Source of the DNA: Acidobacteriota bacterium
Lineage (GTDB): Bacteria > Acidobacteriota > Terriglobia > Terriglobales > Acidobacteriaceae
DNA length: 64,000 nucleotides
NCBI GenBank assembly: GCA_018268895.1
Contig: JAFDVP010000009.1
Span: 1-64,000, forward strand
Direction of reading: 5' to 3'
Translations under genes and position numbers: made by a program
The notes under the pieces: model-generated
The model's input: the letters and a program-made list of their open reading frames with translations, nothing else
Told to the model about the DNA's origin: nothing
Database searches by the model: none
Part shown: one piece after another, positions 8,187 to 17,341 of the stretch
How positions within the stretch are numbered: the stretch's first letter is position 1
How the letters are laid out: the number at the start of each line of letters is the position of its first letter

Positions 8187-10028
8187 TTAGTAGGCCAGAG
8201 CCACCGCATCGCAGCGCATCTCGCTGGCGGCGGAGTAGAAGCGGTCGTTGCCGCTCGTGCGGTGCTCGATGCACTCGTAGCGGCCGAAGCCTCCGTCGCT
8301 TGCGCCCATGGGCCAGCCGAGCGCGGCGAGCGCCTTCTGCGTGGCTTCGGGGACGCCGTGTTCGAGCTTGAGAATTCCCTTGGGCCCGAGGCCTGCCGGG
8401 TCTTCGCCCATCGACTGCGACGAGCCTTCGTGGTGCCAGCGTGGGCTGTCGCCTGCTGCTTGAATGTCGAGCCCGTAGTCGACGCGGTTGATGACGATCT
8501 GCGACTGGCCCTGCGGCTGCATGTCTCCTCCCATGACGCCGAAGGACATCCACGGTTTGCCGTCCTTGCAGGTGAAGCCGGGGATGATGGTCTGGAAGGG
8601 ACGCTTGCCCGGCGCGTAGATGTTGGGGTGGCCGTCCTGGAGCGAGAAGAGCTGGCCGCGGTCCTGGAACATGAAGCCGAGTCCGTCGGCGACGAGGCCC
8701 GAGCCCATGCCGCGAAAGTTCGACTGGATCTGCGAGATCATCAGGCCGTCGGAGTCTGCGACGGTGAAGTACGTTGTGTCGCCGTGCGCGGGCGCCTGGC
8801 CGGGATAGATGGGCGTGAGGATGCTGTCTGGCTTGATGAGCTTCGCGCGCTCTTTCGCGTACTCCTTCGACTTGAGCCAGTCGATGGGGATCTTCGCGAA
8901 GTGTGGATCGGCGTAGTAGCGGGCGCGGTCTTCGTAGGCGAGGCGCTTGGCCTCGATCTGCGTGTGCAGCGACTGCGCGGACTGGAAGCCCATCTCGCGC
9001 AGGTCGAAGTTCTCGATGATGTTGAGCATCTGCAGCGTGGCGAGGCCCTGCGTGTTAGCGGGCATGGCGAAGACCTCGACCCCGCGATAGGTGGTGGAGA
9101 GCGGGTCGAGCCACTCGGCGTGCTGGTCCTTTAAATCATCCTTCGATAGCCAGCCTCCAATGCGTTTGAAGTAGGCGTCGATGGTGTCGGCGATGGGGCC
9201 GTTGTAGAAGGCGTCGCGTCCGCCCTCGGCGATGAGCTTGTAGGTGCGCGCGAGGTCGGGGTTGCGGAAGACGTCGCCTTCGCCGGGGGCCTTGCCGTTG
9301 GGAGCCCAGGTGTGGAAGGCGTTGGCGATCTCTTCGATGCCCGCGCCGGGACGCGCGAAGGCGGCCATGTTGCGCTTGATGTAATAGCCGATGGTCTGCG
9401 GCACGGGTACGCCCGATGTGGCGAGATGGATCGCGGGCTCGAAGAGATCGGCCCACTTCAGCTTGCCGTAGCGCTGATGCAGGTTCCACCACGCATCGAC
9501 TGCTCCGGGAGTGGAGACGGCGACGGCGCCGAGCGCGGGCAGCGCGCCGTTCTTTGCGCGAGAGCGTGCAGTCTCAAGCGAGAGAGATTTTGGCGAGCGT
9601 CCTGAACCGGCGAGCGCGACGACCTTCGATTGCTTCGGGTCCCACGCGAGCACGTAGCAGTCGCCGCCGACGCCGGAGCTGACGGGTTCGAGGAAGCCGA
9701 GGCAGGCGTTGGCTGCGACGGCAGCATCGGCGGCGGAGCCTCCGCGCTTGAGGATCTCGATGGCGGTGAGCGTGGCGATGGGGTGCGCGGTCCCTGCGGC
9801 TCCGCTACGACCCATGGATGCGGAGCGCGTGGCGAACGACGCTCCGGAAGGGCGGTCGCCTGCGTGAACGTCGTGGCGCGTGAAGCGCTCTGCATTCGCG
9901 GGCTGAAATTTTTCGAGCGGCGGCGAGGCTACGGGCGCGCTGACGCTTTGAGCTTCGACGGACCTGGCGATGGATGCAGCCCCGGCGGCGGCGAGTGGAA
10001 GTGTGGCGATGAAGGAACGGCGGCGCAT
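8187..10028 (-). CDS. Gamma-glutamyltransferase family protein, Tat-exported
   Basis: 613 residues from the ATG at 10028, which has AAGGAG 7 nt upstream; a longer frame to 10142 would run into repeat DNA. The N-terminus MRRRSFIATLPLAAAGAAS is a twin-arginine-like signal. The large-subunit motif AATAHP-type region appears as GAAGTAHPIATLTA, with SSGVGGDCY after it. The autoprocessing threonine lies in HGDTTYFTVADSDG. The enzyme is made as a precursor, cleaves itself into two subunits and hydrolyses or transfers gamma-glutamyl groups (glutathione, or acyl-lactam substrates in relatives) in the periplasm. Confidence 0.88.
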   Translation of the reverse strand: MRRRSFIATLPLAAAGAASIARSVEAQSVSAPVASPPLEKFQPANAERFTRHDVHAGDRPSGASFATRSASMGRSGAAGTAHPIATLTAIEILKRGGSAADAAVAANACLGFLEPVSSGVGGDCYVLAWDPKQSKVVALAGSGRSPKSLSLETARSRAKNGALPALGAVAVSTPGAVDAWWNLHQRYGKLKWADLFEPAIHLATSGVPVPQTIGYYIKRNMAAFARPGAGIEEIANAFHTWAPNGKAPGEGDVFRNPDLARTYKLIAEGGRDAFYNGPIADTIDAYFKRIGGWLSKDDLKDQHAEWLDPLSTTYRGVEVFAMPANTQGLATLQMLNIIENFDLREMGFQSAQSLHTQIEAKRLAYEDRARYYADPHFAKIPIDWLKSKEYAKERAKLIKPDSILTPIYPGQAPAHGDTTYFTVADSDGLMISQIQSNFRGMGSGLVADGLGFMFQDRGQLFSLQDGHPNIYAPGKRPFQTIIPGFTCKDGKPWMSFGVMGGDMQPQGQSQIVINRVDYGLDIQAAGDSPRWHHEGSSQSMGEDPAGLGPKGILKLEHGVPEATQKALAALGWPMGASDGGFGRYECIEHRTSGNDRFYSAASEMRCDAVALAY

Positions 10029-10093
10029 GGGTGCTCCTTGATGGGCGTGTGCAGATGATCTTCGCATAGTTGCGGGCGGGAAGGGGGTTTGGT

Positions 10094-10156
10094 TTCGAGC
10101 TTCGCTCGAATGCCCACTCATGCCGCGATAAAACTGCGTCATGAATGGTGCACCCG
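10094..10156 (+). repeat. Family A two-hairpin repeat (copy A2a)
   Basis: TTCGAGCTTCGCTCGAA hairpin, then CCCACTCATGCCGCG paired with GCGTCATGAATGG and ending CACCCG. It lies just upstream of the gamma-glutamyltransferase start. Confidence 0.75.
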
Positions 10157-10172
10157 ACGGAGGTCATACATT

Positions 10173-10212
10173 CCCACCCTTCGCGATGAGACTGCGAAGG
10201 ATGGGGCACCCG
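10173..10212 (+). repeat. Family A hairpin repeat (copy A2b)
   Basis: CCCACCCTTCGCG and CTGCGAAGGATGGGG arms around ATGAGA, ending GCACCCG. The core matches the copy at 31677. It ends at the stop codon of the sulfatase gene. Confidence 0.75.
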
Positions 10213-10215
10213 GAC

Positions 10216-12555
10216 CTAATTGAGGATGTCGAAGTCGATGTGACGAATGGTTCCGGTGAACGGGAACGGGCTCTCGTAGTCGCCGACTGGCGAGGCGCTG
10301 TCTTCGCCGATGTCGAAGGTGTCCTCGAAGGAGAAGCCGAGCGGGACGGTGCGCTCGATACGCGCCTTGTCGACGAGCTTGTCGTTGACGTAGAGCGAGG
10401 CGGTCGCGCCCTTGCCTATACCGCCGCCGTCGTAGTCGAACTGCATACGAATCTTCGCCGGGCCGGGAGGAAGCGGGTCATGCGCGGCGATGGTCGTGAT
10501 CGTGCGCTGGAAGAAGTTGTAGGTGTAGGTGGGGCGGCCGTCCTTGAGGAAGAGCGAGAAGCCGCCGCCCTCGGCGCCATCGGCGAGCAGAACGCCGTTC
10601 GCTCCACCGGCGGGAATGTCGACGTAGGCGGTGATGGTGTGCGAGTGGTTCTCGTAGACGGGCGTGAGCGAGAGGTAGAGGTGCCCCGTCTTCGCGTAGT
10701 AGGTGAAGTGCTTCTGCTTCGGACGCTCCTGCCTTCCGGCGATGCGCGGGTCGAGCGGATAGACGTGGTTCTTCTTCGCCTCGGTGTCGAAGAGCGTCTG
10801 CATCGTGTGCAGCCTGGCGGGCATCCTCTGTGCGAGATCGTCGGCCTCGGAGTAGTCGTTGTCGATGTGGTACAGCTCCCAGGGCTGCTTCATCATGCTC
10901 TCGGGCTCGGTGGAGTAGACCCACGGCAGCAGGCCGCTGCGCGCGGCGGCGATCCATCCGTCGTTGTAGATAGCGCGGTTGCCCATCATCTCGAAGACCC
11001 GCGTTGTGCGCTTGCCGGGCGCGGTGGCCGAGTCGAAGGTCGACGTCATGCTGATGCCGTCCACCGGCTGCTGCTTTACGCCGTTGACGGAGACGGGCTG
11101 CGGAACCTTCGCGGCTTCGAGGATGGTGGGCACGATGTCGGTCACGTCCTCGAACTGGGTGCGAATCTCGCCGGCTTTTTTGATGCGGCTGGGCCACGAG
11201 ATGACGAGCGGGTCGCGCGTCGCGCCGAGGTGCGAGCCGATGCGCTTGCCCCACTGAAACGGAGCGTCGCCGGCCCACGCCCATCCGACGGGATAGTGCG
11301 GCGTGGTGCGCGGGCCGCCAAGCTCGTCGAGCTTCGCGAGCATCTCGGCGGTGCTCTGATGGATGCCGTTGATCTCGCTCATGGCGTTGACGGCTCCGTT
11401 AAGCCCGCCCTCAAGGCTGGCGCCGTTGTCTCCTGCGATGTAGATGATGAGTGTGTTGTCGAGCTGGCCGGTCGCGGCGATGGCGTCGATGACGCGGCCA
11501 ATCTCGTGGTCAGTCTGCGCCATGAACCCGGCGAAGACCTCCATCAGCCGCGCGGACACTTTCTTCTGATCGGCGGAGAGCGAGTCCCACGCGGGGATGG
11601 AGGCTGGTCGCGGAGTCAGCTTTGTGTCAGGCGGAACGACGCCGAGCTTCTTCTGCCGCTCGAGCGCGAGCTCGCGATAGCGGTCCCACCCCATATCGAA
11701 CTGGCCCTTGAATTTGTCGATCCATGCCTTCGGCGCTTGCAGCGGCGTGTGCGTTGCGCCGGTCGCGAGGTAGAGGAAGAAGGGCTTGTTGGGCGCGAGC
11801 GATCGCTGCGAACTGATCCACTGGATGGCGTGGTCGGCGAGGTCTTCGTTGAGGGTGTAGTCGTCTTTGCGGCCGGGCGGCGCGACCATCTCGACGGGCT
11901 GGGTTCCAAGTGTGAGTTCGGGGAACCACTGGCTGGTCTCGCCGTTGAGGAAGCCGTAGTAGTAGTTGAAGCCCTGGTGCGTGGGCCAGTGATCGAAGGG
12001 GCCGGAGAGCGTGACCTCGCGCTCGGGGATGAGGTGCCACTTGCCGATGGCGGCGGTCGCATATCCGTTGTCGCCGAGCACCTCGGAGACGAGCGCGGCG
12101 CTCTTCGGAATGGCGGCGTCGTAGCCGGGATAGTCGGTGCTCCAGTTGGTGATGGTGCCCATGCCGACGTTGTGATGATTGCGTCCGGTGAGCAGCGAGG
12201 CGCGCGTGGGCGAGCACATCGCGTTGACGTGGAAGCGTGTGTAGCGAAGCCCGCTTTGGGCGAGGCGGTCGAGCGTCGGCGTGGGGATGAGGCCGCCGAA
12301 GGTGCCGGACTGCGCAAAGCCCGCGTCGTCGATGAGGACGAGTAGAACGTTGGGCGCGCCGGCGGGCGCTTCAACGAGAGGAGAGGACGAAGGCGTTGAA
12401 GTCGCGTAGGTGGTGCCGATGGTGCCGCGAAAGGGAGCTGGAGGAATGGGGAGCACAGTGCGGTCGATCTCCTGCGCCGTAAGCCAGGGCTGGTGGAGCG
12501 TGCAGAGCGCGGCGGCGGAGATGGATAGTAACGTGCGGAAGGCGCTGTAGGACAT
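10216..12555 (-). CDS. Arylsulfatase, type I (formylglycine), secreted
   Basis: 779 residues with an N-terminal signal peptide (to about residue 28). The metal-binding start of the fold is NVLLVLIDDAGFAQ, and the modification site is CSPTRASLLTGRN, where the Cys would be turned into formylglycine. IYIAGDNGAS supplies later metal ligands, and GKWHLIPE the lysine and histidine. The C-terminal 200 residues look like a beta-rich accessory domain. It hydrolyses sulfate esters, probably of a polysaccharide or aryl sulfate. A maturase is not in the window. GAGGTGAG precedes the ATG. Confidence 0.9.
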   Translation of the reverse strand: MSYSAFRTLLSISAAALCTLHQPWLTAQEIDRTVLPIPPAPFRGTIGTTYATSTPSSSPLVEAPAGAPNVLLVLIDDAGFAQSGTFGGLIPTPTLDRLAQSGLRYTRFHVNAMCSPTRASLLTGRNHHNVGMGTITNWSTDYPGYDAAIPKSAALVSEVLGDNGYATAAIGKWHLIPEREVTLSGPFDHWPTHQGFNYYYGFLNGETSQWFPELTLGTQPVEMVAPPGRKDDYTLNEDLADHAIQWISSQRSLAPNKPFFLYLATGATHTPLQAPKAWIDKFKGQFDMGWDRYRELALERQKKLGVVPPDTKLTPRPASIPAWDSLSADQKKVSARLMEVFAGFMAQTDHEIGRVIDAIAATGQLDNTLIIYIAGDNGASLEGGLNGAVNAMSEINGIHQSTAEMLAKLDELGGPRTTPHYPVGWAWAGDAPFQWGKRIGSHLGATRDPLVISWPSRIKKAGEIRTQFEDVTDIVPTILEAAKVPQPVSVNGVKQQPVDGISMTSTFDSATAPGKRTTRVFEMMGNRAIYNDGWIAAARSGLLPWVYSTEPESMMKQPWELYHIDNDYSEADDLAQRMPARLHTMQTLFDTEAKKNHVYPLDPRIAGRQERPKQKHFTYYAKTGHLYLSLTPVYENHSHTITAYVDIPAGGANGVLLADGAEGGGFSLFLKDGRPTYTYNFFQRTITTIAAHDPLPPGPAKIRMQFDYDGGGIGKGATASLYVNDKLVDKARIERTVPLGFSFEDTFDIGEDSASPVGDYESPFPFTGTIRHIDFDILN

Positions 12556-12613
12556 CGCTCACCTCAACACGGCGTAGCGCAATGATCGCACATGCCGGTG
12601 GAAGGTGATACAT

Positions 12614-12648
12614 CCCACCCTTCGCTGCCGCGAAGGATGGGGTACCCG
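12614..12648 (+). repeat. Family A hairpin repeat (copy A3a)
   Basis: CCCACCCTTCGC, tight loop, GCGAAGGATGGGGTACCCG. It is the first of three family A units in the gap between the two sulfatase genes. Confidence 0.75.
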
Positions 12649-12666
12649 ATCATTCTCGGCAGCACT

Positions 12667-12725
12667 GGGTGCTCCACACAAGCGGCTTTATCGCATGTGT
12701 GGGCATTCGAGCGAAGCTCGAATGC
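12667..12725 (-). repeat. Family A two-hairpin repeat, inverted copy
   Basis: Read on the minus strand it is GCATTCGAGCTTCGCTCGAA, then CCCACACATGCG ... CCGCTTGTGTGG and GAGCACCC. This is the only family A copy found in the reverse orientation. Confidence 0.72.
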
Positions 12726-12755
12726 TGCCGTTCTTCTTCATTGAAACCCTGCAAG

Positions 12756-12800
12756 CCCACCTTAGCGACGATGAAGCCGTCGCGAAGATGAGGCACCCGG
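12756..12800 (+). repeat. Family A hairpin repeat (copy A3c)
   Basis: CCCACCTTAGCGAC and GTCGCGAAGATGAGGCACCCG, preceded by CCTGCAAG as at 36213. The core matches the copy at 44476. It abuts the stop of the second sulfatase gene. Confidence 0.75.
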
Positions 12801-12801
12801 C

Positions 12802-14325
12802 TTATTGTTTTAGTGCCAGCAGCCAGGGGCTTGCGGGTGTTGCCAGCGGCTGGTGGTCGAGGTCCAGCGCGTCGTGCTCCGCTACGCGGTAGGTTGCGAA
12901 GAAGCGGTTGAGCACGGCCGTCATCTGCTCGATGCGAGTGGCGTGTTGCGGCTGCGCGTAGAGGTTTTCGGTCTCGCGCGGGTCGGCCTTGAGGTCGTAG
13001 AGCTCGTTGGGGAAGCCGACGCCGCGAAACGGATAGCGCAGGATGAGCTTGTAGCCTGCGCTGCGCATCATGCGGGCGTTGCCGTACTCGCAGAAGATGG
13101 TGTCGTCGTGGGGCGTGGATTTGCCGCGCAGGTGAGGGAGGTACGACTTGCCCGGCGAGTTGATTGTGCGCGCGGTCTCTGCGTTGGGAGATGCGCCTGC
13201 GACTTCGAGCAGCGTGGCGAAGAGGTCGCAGTGATTGACGGCGAGATCGGAGACGAGATCGCGCGGCACACCGCCGTTGGGCCATGCGATGGCGCAGGGA
13301 ACGCGGATCGACTCCTCGATGAAGTTTTGCGGGATGGTGGCGTTGCCCTTCTCCCAGAAGCCGTGATGACCGGCGTTGAGGCCGTGGTCGCCGGTGTAGA
13401 CGACGAGCGTGTTGTCGAGCTGGCCGCGCGACTCCAACTCGTCGAGGACGCGGCCGACCTCGCGGTCGATGGCGGAGGCCGCCGCGTAGTATTGCGCGTG
13501 CTTCGTCCGCTCGACGGCGGGATCGGACGAGACGGGGATGGCCGTCTTGCCGTGGGCGGCGGCGAAGCGCTCGCGAGGGATGTCGCGGAAGGTTGCATCG
13601 TTGTACTTTGCGACGATGTCGGAGGGCATGTCGGTGTGCGGCGAGTGCGTGTCGGTGTAGCCGACGAAGAGAAAGAACGGCTTCGTTTGTGTTTGCCGCT
13701 CCGCGTAGTGCGAGCGCAGAAAGTTGAGCGCCTGTTCTGTAAGCAGAGGCGACTGAAGGCCCTCGACGACGACCTGCTTGCCGTTGTCGGAGAACTGCTG
13801 CTTGCCGTTGTGCGGGTACTGGTTGATCCAGTAGCTGAACCAGGAGTCGAAGCCGGGGTGCGGCTCGCGCTCTTCGCCGCAGTGCCACTTGCCGACGAGG
13901 CCGGTGTGGTATCCGGCGCTGCGCATCAGCTCGGAGATGAGCGTCTGGCCCTTGAGCCAGGGATAGGCGTAGGCCTGCTTCGTCTCCTCGATCCAGTCAT
14001 GGATGCCGTGCTGCGAGGGCATGCGTCCGGTGAAGAAGCTCGCCCGCGCGGGCGAGCAGACGGGGCACGTCGTAAATGCGTTGGCCATGCGGACGCCGCT
14101 GCGCGCGATGCGGCTCATGTTGGGCGTATGAACCTCGGAGTTTCCATACGCCTGCTGGAGCCACTGGCCGTGGTCGTCGGTGAGGAAGACGAGGATGTTG
14201 GGTCGCGCGGGAGATGGCGGCCTCTTCTTCGAGGCACTCTGCGCCTGAGTGTTGGCGGCGGCGAGGGTCGAAGCTGCTGCTGCCGCGCCTAACGATTTAA
14301 GAAGTTCTCTGCGTTGCACCTTCAT
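12802..14325 (-). CDS. Sulfatase, type I (formylglycine), Tat-exported
   Basis: 507 residues. The N-terminus KVQRRELLKSLGAAAAAS is a good twin-arginine signal. Fold motifs are NILVFLTDDHGQW (metal), CSPARASFFTG (Cys to formylglycine), GKWHCGEE and VYTGDHG. It is shorter than the neighbouring sulfatase and closer to the heparan/choline-sulfatase-like group of small sulfatases. Exact substrate unknown. The pair is separated by 246 bp of family A repeats, so joint transcription is uncertain. Confidence 0.9.
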   Translation of the reverse strand: MKVQRRELLKSLGAAAAASTLAAANTQAQSASKKRPPSPARPNILVFLTDDHGQWLQQAYGNSEVHTPNMSRIARSGVRMANAFTTCPVCSPARASFFTGRMPSQHGIHDWIEETKQAYAYPWLKGQTLISELMRSAGYHTGLVGKWHCGEEREPHPGFDSWFSYWINQYPHNGKQQFSDNGKQVVVEGLQSPLLTEQALNFLRSHYAERQTQTKPFFLFVGYTDTHSPHTDMPSDIVAKYNDATFRDIPRERFAAAHGKTAIPVSSDPAVERTKHAQYYAAASAIDREVGRVLDELESRGQLDNTLVVYTGDHGLNAGHHGFWEKGNATIPQNFIEESIRVPCAIAWPNGGVPRDLVSDLAVNHCDLFATLLEVAGASPNAETARTINSPGKSYLPHLRGKSTPHDDTIFCEYGNARMMRSAGYKLILRYPFRGVGFPNELYDLKADPRETENLYAQPQHATRIEQMTAVLNRFFATYRVAEHDALDLDHQPLATPASPWLLALKQ

Positions 14326-14367
14326 GGCCCGCCCTCGATCTTATTCGACCACGATACTACGGAAGAG

Positions 14368-14415
14368 AAGGCACAGATGCCCGGCCCTCGTTGGGAGCCG
14401 GTTTATCTGTGCCTT
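14368..14415 (-). terminator. Long-stem terminator after the ArsR/AHSA1 genes
   Basis: Arms AAGGCACAGAT and ATCTGTGCCTT flank a second inner pairing (GCCGG/CCGGC). It begins 6 nt after the stop of the AHSA1-like gene and also faces the start of the sulfatase gene. Confidence 0.6.
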
Positions 14416-14421
14416 AATAAG

Positions 14422-14916
14422 TTACATATCTTTGGGCCAGTGTTTGGTGGCCTCGAGGGCATCTCCGGTTTCGAGCAGGCTCTTGAGGCTCGACAGGATG
14501 GCGGGCCAGCCTCCGCCGATGGACTCGAAGAACTTCGGCGTGTTGGCGTCGGCGGCATCCATGGTGCCAAGAGCGTGCGTAACGGTGAGTTTGACGGCAT
14601 CGGCGGCAGGCTCAAGTTCAAAGGTGCACTGTGAGTGGCCTTTGGTCTTGAACTGGGGCATCAACTCGTGCTGCCAGGTGACGACGAGCCGGCGCGGCGG
14701 ATCGAACTCGACGACCTTGCCTGTGTCAGCGACGCGGCCGTCGGGAGTCTTGAGCGCCCACGGGGTTCCGGTCTTCCATGTGGTGTCGTGCGTGACCTCA
14801 CACCAGTAACGGCGGGTGAAGTCGGAGCTGGTGAGCGCTTCCCACAGTTTTTCGGCGGTGGTGCGGATGTAGATGACGTAAACGAAGGGCTGGCCGGCGG
14901 CATTTTTGGAACTCAT
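14422..14916 (-). CDS. AHSA1/SRPBCC-family protein
   Basis: 164 residues with a START/Bet-v1-like hydrophobic-pocket fold. It opens with FVYVIYIRTTAEKLWEALTS and has the typical RYWCEVTHD and LVVTWQHE strands and a long C-terminal helix. The family binds small hydrophobic ligands; the biochemical role here is unknown. Its ATG overlaps the stop of the upstream ArsR-type gene (ATGA), so the two are translationally coupled. ArsR plus AHSA1 pairs are common in soil bacteria. Confidence 0.88.
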   Translation of the reverse strand: MSSKNAAGQPFVYVIYIRTTAEKLWEALTSSDFTRRYWCEVTHDTTWKTGTPWALKTPDGRVADTGKVVEFDPPRRLVVTWQHELMPQFKTKGHSQCTFELEPAADAVKLTVTHALGTMDAADANTPKFFESIGGGWPAILSSLKSLLETGDALEATKHWPKDM

Positions 14917-15251
14917 GAGGCATCTCCTTTGCGTGGGCGTGCGGATTCAAGTGAATGTTTGAGATCGGCGAGCGTGCGCAGGGGCATGCGCTCATACTTG
15001 TTGATCCAGCGATCGGCGATCTGGTGGATGGGTACGGGGTTGAGGAAGTGGAGTTTGTCGCGGCCACGCTTGCGGGTGACGACGAGGTTCGCTGTCTCGA
15101 GGATGCGGAGGTGCTTGGTCACTGCCTGCCGCGTCATGTCCAGACCGACACAGAGTTCGTTCAGCGTCTGACCGTTGCGAGCGAAGAGGCGGTCGAGAAG
15201 CTGACGGCGGCTGAGGTCGGCGAGCGCCTTGAAGACGATGTCGGCGTTCAT
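14913..15251 (-). CDS. ArsR-family winged-helix transcriptional regulator
   Basis: 112 residues. The helix-turn-helix is LNELCVGLDMTRQAVTKHL, followed by the wing VVTRKRGRDKLHFL. No metal-binding cysteine pair is seen, so it belongs to the non-metal group usually paired with SRPBCC proteins. It probably represses its own two-gene operon. Upstream (15252-15313) the sequence is AT-richer and carries the short repeat GGTTGCAT / ATGCAACC, a possible operator near 15264-15282. Confidence 0.88.
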   Translation of the reverse strand: MNADIVFKALADLSRRQLLDRLFARNGQTLNELCVGLDMTRQAVTKHLRILETANLVVTRKRGRDKLHFLNPVPIHQIADRWINKYERMPLRTLADLKHSLESARPRKGDAS

Positions 15252-15313
15252 GAGGAGATTTTATGCAACCATTTGGTTGCATGTCAAGGAGGGCAAACTG
15301 AATGATCAAAATG

Positions 15314-15346
15314 ACACAAGGTACTGGGATCTCCAGTACCTTGTGT
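15314..15346 (-). terminator. Terminator of the sigma / DUF4097 operon
   Basis: A perfect 14-bp stem, ACACAAGGTACTGG / CCAGTACCTTGTGT, with a 5-nt loop, about 20 nt after the DUF4097 stop. On the minus strand CATTTTGAT follows. It may also insulate the divergent ArsR promoter. Confidence 0.75.
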
Positions 15347-15364
15347 TCAGGTCGAACGTAAGAG

Positions 15365-17335
15365 CTAGCGTTTCTCTGCGGCGGTCCGTTCGGCGATGGC
15401 CTTTTTGACGAGGGCTTCGGCCTGAGCGAGGCGGGCCTTGATCTCGGCGTCCGTCAGCGAGTGACCGTTTGGGCTGGTGGCGTATTTGGAGCCGTCGGCG
15501 TTGAGGGTGATGTGTGTGCCGTCTTTGCCGATGTAGACCTTCGATCCGTCGGGGTGGGTGTCGTAGCGGGTGCCGTCAGGGCCGACGTAGCTCTTCGATC
15601 CATCGACCTGGGTCGTGAGCTTTGTGCCTCTGTTGATATAGACGCTGGAGCCATCGGGACTGGAGTTGATGCGCAGGCCACTCTTGTCGACGATGACGGC
15701 TGATCCATCTTCGCCTCGGATGTTGACGCCGTCTTTGCCGACGTAGACGGAGGCCCCGTTATCGCCGTTGATGGAGATGCGCGGCGGAGGCGGCGGTGCG
15801 GGTGGCAGCGGGGCGATGGAGGCCTTCTTCAGGTTGATGTCGCCCTGGCTGGTGGTGATGCGGACCAGCGGGCCGCCCTTGCCGACGGTGCCGGAGTAGG
15901 ACTTGTGGTTGGAGTCGTCGCCGCCGGTCTGGGCGAGGTCGAAGTCATTCTCCAGGTCGCCGTTGGTGGTCTCGGCCTGAACGGTGAAGCCGGCCTGCTC
16001 CGGCAGCATCAGGCTTACCGAGCCGTTGCGGTTCTCGACGGTGACGTTGCCGAGTGGGGGCGCGCTGGTGATGTCGACCGAGCCATTGCGGTTGGTGACG
16101 GAGACGTCGCCGGCGACGCGGTCGAACGTGATGTTGCGGTTGCGCGTTGCCAGGGTCAGCGGGCCGACGGCCTGATCGACGGAGAGGTCGGCGTTGGGGC
16201 TGATCTCGACTTCGCCGTCGAGGCGTCCGAAGCGGAGGTCGGTGCGGCTGGTGTGGAAGCGGACGTTGCTGGTGATGTGCTGGAGGTGCGTGGTCCCGAA
16301 GAACTCGCCGTCCATGGTGGCGGTGCCGGTGATCTCGGAGAAGCTGAGGTCGCGGGCGCGGCCCTGGATAGAGACTGGCCCCGTGACCGAGTGCGCGGAG
16401 AAGGAGGAGTCGCCGTTGTTGATGCGGGCCATCACGGGGCCGGTGATGCCGGTGATGGTGATGTCGCCGTGATTGGATGTGACGTTGACTGGCGCTTTGA
16501 TGGAGGCGACGTGGACGTCTCCGCGGTTGGAGAAGACGGTTGCCGGGGCCGACGCCGGGACGGTGATGGAGATGTCGGCGCGGCTGCCTTCGATGGAAGG
16601 CAGCGAGACCTTGACGACGTCGCCATCGGTGTCGATCTTCGGCGAAAGCTGTTGTGCGCGGGAGTCGGCCTCGGAGTCCGAGCGCGTATAGACCTGCTTG
16701 TGCACGTCGATGTGGATCTGGTTGTCGTCGCTGGTGCCGGAGACGGTGACATCGCCGCGCGGGTTGTCGACAGTCAGGGAGCCATTGGCGGGAAAGGCCT
16801 GCGCGAGGGTCTGATCGCTCTCGTGCTTGTCGCCGAGGAACTGGTCCATGTTGTCGGGATCGATGTGCCACCGGCGCGCCCATGATCCGTCGTGTACGCC
16901 GCTGAAGACGATGCCGGTGATGCCGAAGATCAGCAGCAGGGCGAAGACGCCTCCGCCGAGCGTGCGGCGGCGAAACACGGGTTCGTCGCCGTGAAAGTAG
17001 CTGTCCCATCCCCACTCCAGCAGCATGATGCCGCCAACGCCGACCAGCAGCAGCGGCCACCAGCGTGAGTACCAGCCCCAGAAGAAGGTCGAGGAGATGT
17101 GGCCGGTCTGGATGAGCAGAAAGACGACGCCGACGGCGATCATCAGCAGCGGGCCGACGATGGAGGTGCGGCGGCTGCCGCGCATCTGCGCGCGGTAGGC
17201 CTGCTGCTGGGCGCGATAGTAGTCGCGCTGGAGGCGGGCCTGCTCGCGCATGACGCGGCGCTGGTAGCGCCAGTCGCCCTGTGGCGGAGGATACTGACCG
17301 GGAGGCGGCGGGTACGGTGGTGGTTGGGTGGCCAT
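15365..17335 (-). CDS. DUF4097-type beta-strand repeat protein with LiaF-like membrane region
   Basis: 656 residues. A Pro/Tyr-rich cytoplasmic N-terminus (1-60) is followed by about three membrane helices (60-150, including MIAVGVVFLLIQTG and WWPLLLVGVGGIMLLEW). A long beta-helix-like domain (about 190-500) has repeats of the form ...V.NRNGSVDITS... A Pro stretch (APPPPPR) leads to Gly/Asp-rich repeats such as DGSKVYIGKDGT and a charged C-terminal helix. DUF4097/LiaF proteins monitor or shape envelope stress responses. Here it is the last gene of a sigma / anti-sigma operon, so it is probably an accessory sensor or effector. Only 6 nt separate it from the upstream gene. Confidence 0.82.
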   Translation of the reverse strand: MATQPPPYPPPPGQYPPPQGDWRYQRRVMREQARLQRDYYRAQQQAYRAQMRGSRRTSIVGPLLMIAVGVVFLLIQTGHISSTFFWGWYSRWWPLLLVGVGGIMLLEWGWDSYFHGDEPVFRRRTLGGGVFALLLIFGITGIVFSGVHDGSWARRWHIDPDNMDQFLGDKHESDQTLAQAFPANGSLTVDNPRGDVTVSGTSDDNQIHIDVHKQVYTRSDSEADSRAQQLSPKIDTDGDVVKVSLPSIEGSRADISITVPASAPATVFSNRGDVHVASIKAPVNVTSNHGDITITGITGPVMARINNGDSSFSAHSVTGPVSIQGRARDLSFSEITGTATMDGEFFGTTHLQHITSNVRFHTSRTDLRFGRLDGEVEISPNADLSVDQAVGPLTLATRNRNITFDRVAGDVSVTNRNGSVDITSAPPLGNVTVENRNGSVSLMLPEQAGFTVQAETTNGDLENDFDLAQTGGDDSNHKSYSGTVGKGGPLVRITTSQGDINLKKASIAPLPPAPPPPPRISINGDNGASVYVGKDGVNIRGEDGSAVIVDKSGLRINSSPDGSSVYINRGTKLTTQVDGSKSYVGPDGTRYDTHPDGSKVYIGKDGTHITLNADGSKYATSPNGHSLTDAEIKARLAQAEALVKKAIAERTAAEKR

Positions 17336-17341
17336 GGTCGT

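Noticed and set aside
10141..12345. A 734-codon plus-strand frame opposite the large sulfatase gene
   Set aside because: It is the antisense shadow of a confident GC-rich gene, dominated by Val, Gly, Arg and Glu with no domain pattern.
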